DNA from: an uncultured Pelagibacteraceae bacterium
GTDB lineage: Bacteria > Pseudomonadota > Alphaproteobacteria > Pelagibacterales > Pelagibacteraceae
Direction of reading: 5' to 3'
DNA: 57,962 nt
Assembly: GCA_902611465.1 (NCBI GenBank)
Contig: CACLZS010000006.1
Coordinates: forward strand, 1 to 57,962
A program made the position numbers and the translations under genes. Below, in pieces: positions 53,321 through 57,962 of the stretch. The notes beneath the pieces are model-generated. The model had not been told where the DNA came from. It did not search any database and worked only from the letters and a program-made list of their open reading frames with translations. Numbering within the stretch: position 1 is the stretch's first letter; each line of letters opens with the position of its first letter.

Positions 53321-54439
53321 TTATTTAATACTAGCTTTCATAGCTTCCCACTGTTCGCCAATCTCTGTGCCATTATCAGCCCAGTACTCAGCATTCACTA
53401 AGAAGTATTTTTTAAGGTTAGCTGGTGCTGTTGGCATATGTGGAACCATATTCGTTTTTCCATCTTTGTACCAAGGCTCTCCTGCTTCCATAACTGCAAT
53501 TGATGATTTTCTCCATGGAGCATATGCAATATATTTTGCACTTCCTGCTAACATTTCAGTATTTGTCATCATTGCTAAAGCTTTCATAGCGTCTGCTTGG
53601 TTTGGTCCACCTTTTACTAATGCAAAATATTCATAGTCAAGACCTTGTCCGTCCCAAACTTGAACGATTGGAGCACCTTCTCCAGTCGCAGCATTAAAAA
53701 ATCTTCCATTCCAACCAGTAGCCATTACAACTTCACCACTCATTAATAATTCTGGTGGTTGAGCACCTGCTGACCAAAATACACATCCGCCATTTGGATC
53801 TTCACAAAGTGCTTTGATTTTGTTCATAGCTCTTGTTACGTAAGCTGGATCTTCTAATTTTTTGTAAATAAATTCTCCACCTTTACCCATTTTTACACCA
53901 TCAGCTGCTAAAGCAATTTCTAGGTTTGTAAGAGCACTTTTGTAAATAGCTCTTTTTCCTGGAAATCTTTTTGTGTTAAAGAAATCTTTAATAGTTGATG
54001 GAGTGCTTTTTAATAGATCACTATTATAAGCATAGTTCCAAGAATATAAGATGTTTCCTACTGCGCATTTACTAGGCATATCTGTGAAGAAGTCTTCACT
54101 TGCTGGTGTACCATCTGGAGCTGGTGGAAAGTCTTTGTCAAAATCAAATTCAACAAAAATACCTTCATCACAACCATTGATAGTATCGTAAGCAAATACA
54201 TCTATAATATCCCATGTAATCGCTCCTGCTTCTTTTTGAGCTTTGATCTCTGATAATCCACCAGAATAATCAACCCACTCTATTGGTATACCCAATGCTT
54301 TTGCAGTTGGATCACCATATCCTAGCTTTTGACTTTCTGTGTAAGCTCCACCCCATGATGCAACAACTACTGCAAATGCTGATGAAGATACTGAGATAGC
54401 AAAAGTTACGGCAAGTAATAATTTACTTAATTTTTTCAT
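53321..54439 (-). CDS. Pot-type periplasmic substrate-binding protein (PotD/PotF-like)
   Basis: A 372-residue precursor with signal peptide (1-23, ending AFA). The mature part opens with VVASWGGAYTESQKLGYGDP and has IPIEWVDYSGG, WDIIDVFAYDT, and VMATGWNGRFFNA, typical of the PotD family. The polyamine-binding acidic residues cannot be confirmed by eye. SD GGAGG is 6 nt from the ATG. A short AT-rich hairpin (54456-54474) lies just upstream in the 98-bp leader. Confidence 0.87.
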   Translation of the reverse strand: MKKLSKLLLAVTFAISVSSSAFAVVVASWGGAYTESQKLGYGDPTAKALGIPIEWVDYSGGLSEIKAQKEAGAITWDIIDVFAYDTINGCDEGIFVEFDFDKDFPPAPDGTPASEDFFTDMPSKCAVGNILYSWNYAYNSDLLKSTPSTIKDFFNTKRFPGKRAIYKSALTNLEIALAADGVKMGKGGEFIYKKLEDPAYVTRAMNKIKALCEDPNGGCVFWSAGAQPPELLMSGEVVMATGWNGRFFNAATGEGAPIVQVWDGQGLDYEYFALVKGGPNQADAMKALAMMTNTEMLAGSAKYIAYAPWRKSSIAVMEAGEPWYKDGKTNMVPHMPTAPANLKKYFLVNAEYWADNGTEIGEQWEAMKASIK

Positions 54440-54537
54440 TTATCCTCCGTTTAAACGTTTTTTTATAAAAAACGAAGTACAGCAACATAGGAAAAGAGAG
54501 TCAACAGGGGATTTTAACAATTTTGTAATAATTTAGC

Positions 54538-55623
54538 TTATTTTGGGTCTAATGCTCTTGCATCATGACTATTCCAGCCAATATTAATCTCGTTACCTAA
54601 TTTAATATCTAAATTTTGAGAACTATTTGGAACTTTTAAAATAAATTCAGAGTTACCAAGTAAATTCAATCTTACTCTTGTGTGGTCACCATGATATATA
54701 ACCTCTTCTATTATACCTTTTTGATTGTTATCCATTTTATCTTTAGGGTTGATCAGTGCTCTTTCAGGCCTAATTGAAACTGTAGTTTTTTCTCCAACAG
54801 ATCTAACTGAAATTGGATTTGCAATTATTTCACCTTTATCTAGTTTAACTTTACAGGATCCATTTGATATATCTGAAATTTCTCCAGCAAAAGTATTATT
54901 CTCTCCAATAAACTCTGCAACGAAAGAATTTACAGGTTCTTCGTATAACTTATCTGGACTCGAGAGTTGTTGAACTTTACCATCGTTAAATACTGCTATT
55001 CTGTTTGACATAGTTAATGCTTCACCTTGGTCGTGTGTAACATAGACAACGGTTACACCAATGCTTTCATGAATATGTTTAATTTCGTACTGCATACTTT
55101 CTCTTAAATTTTTATCTAAAGCACCCAAAGGTTCGTCCATTAAAACTACTGATGGATCAAATACCAATGCTCTTGCTACGGCTACTCTCTGTTGTTGACC
55201 TCCTGAAAGTTGTCCTGGCATACGGTTTCCAAATCCTGACAATGAAACCATAGATAATGCCTTTTCAACTTTTTTATCTATATCATCTTTTGAAATTTTT
55301 CTTACTCTTAAAGGGAAAGCCAAATTTTCAAAAACTGTCATATGAGGAAACAAAGCATAATTTTGAAAAACCATTCCAATACCTCTTTTGTGTGGAGGAA
55401 TATTTGAAATTGGATTTTTATCTAAATAAATTTCTCCATTAGTTGGGGTTTCAAAACCAGCAAGCATCATCAAGCATGTGGTTTTTCCAGAACCAGAGGG
55501 TCCAAGCATTGTTACGAATTCACCTTCTTCGATGTCTAAATTCAAATCTTTAACTACTAATACTTTTCCATCGTAACTTTTGTCGACTTTATCAAATTTT
55601 ACGAAATCTTCTTTTTTTGACAT
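54538..55623 (-). CDS. Pot-type ABC importer ATPase (PotA/PotG-like)
   Basis: A 361-residue ATPase with Walker A GPSGSGKT (about 39-46), signature LSGGQQQR, Walker B VLMDEPLGALD, switch VTHDQGEAL and a C-terminal TOBE domain (VSIRPERALINP onward). It is the first transporter gene of the operon and follows the EutD-like gene by 45 bp on the same strand. Confidence 0.9.
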   Translation of the reverse strand: MSKKEDFVKFDKVDKSYDGKVLVVKDLNLDIEEGEFVTMLGPSGSGKTTCLMMLAGFETPTNGEIYLDKNPISNIPPHKRGIGMVFQNYALFPHMTVFENLAFPLRVRKISKDDIDKKVEKALSMVSLSGFGNRMPGQLSGGQQQRVAVARALVFDPSVVLMDEPLGALDKNLRESMQYEIKHIHESIGVTVVYVTHDQGEALTMSNRIAVFNDGKVQQLSSPDKLYEEPVNSFVAEFIGENNTFAGEISDISNGSCKVKLDKGEIIANPISVRSVGEKTTVSIRPERALINPKDKMDNNQKGIIEEVIYHGDHTRVRLNLLGNSEFILKVPNSSQNLDIKLGNEINIGWNSHDARALDPK

Positions 55624-55668
55624 AGGTTAGTTTTTAAAACATTTAGTTAGGTTGTTTGCAACAATTAA

Positions 55669-56838
55669 TTAACTCTTAATGTGTAACTCTTTTGGAAAAT
55701 TGCAGAATAATTCACATCCTTTGTGAGTAACTCTTATAGCCTCCGATGCTTCAACTCCCCAATCACCAAATTGCATTACAGCTATCATATGAAAACACGA
55801 ATTAGGTACTAGTTCAGTCATTTCTCCTTTATATATATTAAGAGTATGCTCACCCCAATCTGGCGGGTAACCTATTCCAATTGAATAACCAGTTCTAGAT
55901 TTTTTTTCTATTCCATATTTATCTAAAATACCCCAAAAAGCTTGCGCTACATCATTTGCTGTATTCCCAGGTTTTGTAGCATCAATTCCAGCTTGAAGAG
56001 CTTCGATAGTTTTGTTCATCGTGTCTATTTTTAATTGATCAGGTTTTCCAAGTAAGACTGTTCTTGCCATTGGCGCATGATATCTTTTATAAACTCCAGA
56101 TAACTCAACGATTGTCGCTTCGCCTTCAACAAACTTATCTTGGGTTGCTGTTAAATGAGATGCAGATGTTCCTTTTCCAGTTGGTAAGAGTGTTGCGATA
56201 CTAGAATACTCTCCTCCAAACTCAGGTGTCCCGTAAAATAAAGTTTTTTGTATGTCACCTACTGCATCGCATTGTCTGACACCCGGTTTTATTACCTCCA
56301 TTGCAGTCTTCATTCCTTTTTCTGAAATTAGTGCAGCAGTTTTCATGTAATTAATTTCTGCATCAGATTTTGCAAATCTTGCCCAATTTACTAATCTTTC
56401 TGAATCTTTTATTTTTGCATTTGGTAAACCTTGTTTTATCTTTTCATAACAAAAAGCAGTGAAATAATGAGCGTCCATCTCAACTCCAATTGAAAGCTTA
56501 TCCCAATTTCTGTCTTTAATAATCTGTACTAAATAATCGTAAGGATGTTTTGGCCATGTATGAATATAATTTTCATCATACACAATTATATTTTCATCTT
56601 TGAGATACGTTTTTATGTAAGCACCTCCTGAGTCCTGAGCTCTTACAAAACATAAAGGTTCATCAGCATTAACATGAACAATAGCACACTGTGCATAATA
56701 AAAAGACCAGGCGTCATAACCAGTTAAATAATTCATGTTATTAGTATCGTGAGAAATCAATAGTTCGATACCTTTATCCTGCATCATCGACTGAACTTTT
56801 TTTAATCTTTGTTTATATTCGTCTTTAGTAAATGACAT
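55669..56838 (-). CDS. EutD/DoeA-like M24 hydrolase (ectoine hydrolase or creatinase class)
   Basis: A 389-residue pita-bread-fold protein. NYLTGYDAWSFYYAQCAIV, ELSGVYKRYHAPMARTVLLG, RTGYSIGIGYPPDWGEHTLN and FGDWGVEASEAIRVT are the segments I associate with ectoine hydrolase DoeA/EutD. The two metal-binding Asp of M24 peptidases are replaced by Glu and Pro in the ELSG...HAPM region, as in the metal-free creatinase type. It would open the ectoine ring or a similar cyclic amidine. It lies 6 bp after the EutA-like gene. Confidence 0.75.
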   Translation of the reverse strand: MSFTKDEYKQRLKKVQSMMQDKGIELLISHDTNNMNYLTGYDAWSFYYAQCAIVHVNADEPLCFVRAQDSGGAYIKTYLKDENIIVYDENYIHTWPKHPYDYLVQIIKDRNWDKLSIGVEMDAHYFTAFCYEKIKQGLPNAKIKDSERLVNWARFAKSDAEINYMKTAALISEKGMKTAMEVIKPGVRQCDAVGDIQKTLFYGTPEFGGEYSSIATLLPTGKGTSASHLTATQDKFVEGEATIVELSGVYKRYHAPMARTVLLGKPDQLKIDTMNKTIEALQAGIDATKPGNTANDVAQAFWGILDKYGIEKKSRTGYSIGIGYPPDWGEHTLNIYKGEMTELVPNSCFHMIAVMQFGDWGVEASEAIRVTHKGCELFCNFPKELHIKS

Positions 56839-56844
56839 AAATTT

Positions 56845-57585
56845 TTATCTGAATAATTTACCAAAACCTTCTACAAGATTATTTTTATTTATTTGGACAA
56901 GAGTATCCCAAATTAAAGCCTGATTACTTGATAAAACAATGGTGTTAAGTTTTTTCTCAAGTTTATCAATTATTGGTAATACTGGCAGGGCTGTACAAGA
57001 TACAAATAATGCATCCGCTCCATTTAAATCTATTTTAGACAAGACATCATACAAATAATTTTGGTCAACTTTTCCAATGTCATAATCTGCTTCTATATCA
57101 AAGTATGAATTAGATGTTATTTCGAAACCTTCAGACCTAAAATATTCCATAACCTCCTCATTAAGTTTTTTGCTGTAAGGGGTAAATAGTGAAAGCTTTT
57201 TAATATTTAACTTTTTTAATGCTTTTATAGCTGCAGTACTTGGTGTTGTAACTTCAGCCATTGGTTTAGCTGCTTTTACCTTTTGCTTAATAGAGTTATA
57301 ACCTGCTGCAATAGTTCCAGAGGTACATCCGTAGACAACGCAATCAATATCTTGATCTGGTAAAATATCTTTTGTTACACTGGTTACTTTATCTGACATT
57401 TTGATCAGATTTTCCTTAGTTAAAGGATTATAACATTCTATTCTATTAACAAAAAAATCAATTTCTCTATCTTTAATTACATTTATAAAATCTCTTTCAA
57501 TCATAAAATCACTTGCAAGAGCAATAAGGCCAACTCGTGGATTTGATTTACTTATATATTTTGGTTCTATTTTTGTTGAATTCAT
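56845..57585 (-). CDS. EutA-like Asp/Glu racemase-superfamily protein (maleate isomerase type)
   Basis: A 246-residue protein with the two catalytic-Cys blocks of the superfamily: VVYGCTSGTIAAG (first half) and LFVSCTALPVLPII (second half). The N-terminal PRVGLIALASDFMIERDF resembles maleate isomerase/arylmalonate decarboxylase members. EutA of ectoine-utilisation clusters belongs to this group and sits next to EutD elsewhere, matching the arrangement here. Substrate is not known. It is the first gene of the minus-strand operon down to potI. Confidence 0.75.
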   Translation of the reverse strand: MNSTKIEPKYISKSNPRVGLIALASDFMIERDFINVIKDREIDFFVNRIECYNPLTKENLIKMSDKVTSVTKDILPDQDIDCVVYGCTSGTIAAGYNSIKQKVKAAKPMAEVTTPSTAAIKALKKLNIKKLSLFTPYSKKLNEEVMEYFRSEGFEITSNSYFDIEADYDIGKVDQNYLYDVLSKIDLNGADALFVSCTALPVLPIIDKLEKKLNTIVLSSNQALIWDTLVQINKNNLVEGFGKLFR

Positions 57586-57645
57586 ATTTTAAAAGAGTGA
57601 ATATATCATAAGTTCTTGAATAATCATTAATATTAAATGAATTGA

Positions 57646-57962
57646 ATGAATTTTAAAGATACTCTAGTTGCATCACTTGTTCCTATCTTTTTAGGTTTTG
57701 GTTTTGTAATTGCCAAACCTGCTTTTGAATCTTTTCCTCCAATACTTCTAATGGGATTAAGATTTATTTTTGCTGCTTCTATTTTAATTTGGTGGTTTCC
57801 CATTCCAAAAGGTTTCTTAAAAAAAATCTTTATCGCTTCGTTTATAGCGAACACCTTGCAATACAGTATTACCTATACTGGTTTAAATTTTATAGATGCA
57901 TCAGCAGCAGTATTATTAGTACAAACAGAAGTTCCATTTGGAGTAATATTTGCTTTTTTCAT
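57646..57962 (+). CDS. EamA/DMT-family transporter, truncated by the window end
   Basis: An open frame from ATG 57646 (MNFKDTLVASLVP) to the window edge, 105 codons visible. Three to four hydrophobic helices appear, including IFLGFGFVIAKPAFESFPP, MGLRFIFAASILIWW and FIDASAAVLLVQTEVPFGVIFAF, the pattern of the first EamA repeat. It is a likely metabolite exporter, divergent from the EutA-like gene; the second half lies outside the window. Confidence 0.8.
   Translation, partial: MNFKDTLVASLVPIFLGFGFVIAKPAFESFPPILLMGLRFIFAASILIWWFPIPKGFLKKIFIASFIANTLQYSITYTGLNFIDASAAVLLVQTEVPFGVIFAFF

Noticed and set aside
55669..56838. Calling the M24 gene an Xaa-Pro aminopeptidase
   Set aside because: Key metal-binding Asp positions are replaced and the motifs follow the ectoine hydrolase/creatinase class.
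57633..57854. Minus-strand frame at the window end (73 codons)
   Set aside because: The plus strand here encodes clear EamA transmembrane segments; the minus frame is a shadow.
1..57962. CRISPR arrays, prophage, insertion sequences, tRNA or rRNA genes
   Set aside because: No spaced repeats, transposase or integrase motifs were seen, and every intergenic gap is too short or lacks tRNA-like arms.

Overview
This window looks like a piece of a SAR11 (Candidatus Pelagibacter-type) alphaproteobacterial chromosome. The reasons are the strongly AT-rich DNA, very short or negative spacing between genes, no gap above about 150 bp, no mobile DNA and no RNA genes. The gene content also fits: trimethylamine monooxygenase, TMAO demethylase, a betaine-type ABC importer, a DmdA-like enzyme, and several substrate-binding proteins. 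The lineage is an inference from these traits, not a database result.

Layout. (1) 0.1-21.4 kb is a methylated-amine region. Tmm (trimethylamine to TMAO) lies opposite glpK and a tmoXWV/proXWV-type importer whose operon contains three small envelope genes. A divergent promoter region with two ATAC-N4-GTAT palindromes separates tmoX from tdm (TMAO to dimethylamine plus formaldehyde). Downstream of tdm come a winged-helix-like protein, a lone SoxB/MgdA-like flavoprotein, a type III glutamine-synthetase-like enzyme, the three N-methylglutamate synthase subunits (mgsABC), an unknown lysine-rich protein, an Amt transporter with a small membrane protein, and a second GS-III/GmaS-like enzyme. (2) 21.4-23.9 kb holds a diaminopropionate ammonia-lyase family gene and photolyase. 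(3) 23.9-31.3 kb is a minus-strand housekeeping run: csaA, lysE-type exporter, acnA, YfgM-like, BamB-like, cupin, zapE, yjbQ. (4) 31.4-38.0 kb holds argE, then fadJ-type beta-oxidation, an agmatinase-family enzyme, an aldehyde dehydrogenase and bioY. (5) 38.1-43.5 kb is an oligopeptide-type ABC importer with fused ATPases. (6) 43.7-51.1 kb is a plus-strand catabolic cluster: GcvT-like, peptidase E, FMN 2-hydroxyacid oxidase, ThDP enzyme, transthyretin/HIU-hydrolase-like protein, DmdA-like and thiolase. (7) 51.1-57.6 kb is a Pot-type ABC importer with an ectoine-hydrolase-like M24 protein and an Asp/Glu racemase-family protein (EutD/EutA-like). A truncated EamA transporter ends the window.

How it fits together. 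The cell appears set up to import small osmolytes and N- or S-methylated compounds, strip methyl groups onto tetrahydrofolate or release formaldehyde, and recover nitrogen through gamma-glutamylmethylamide, N-methylglutamate and ammonium. Two pieces expected for full methylamine oxidation are not in the window: a dimethylamine monooxygenase and the other N-methylglutamate dehydrogenase subunits. The best places to look for undescribed biology are the unknown small genes inside the methylamine operon, the 43.7-51.1 kb cluster with its odd HIU-hydrolase relative, and the EutA/EutD pair next to a Pot-type importer.
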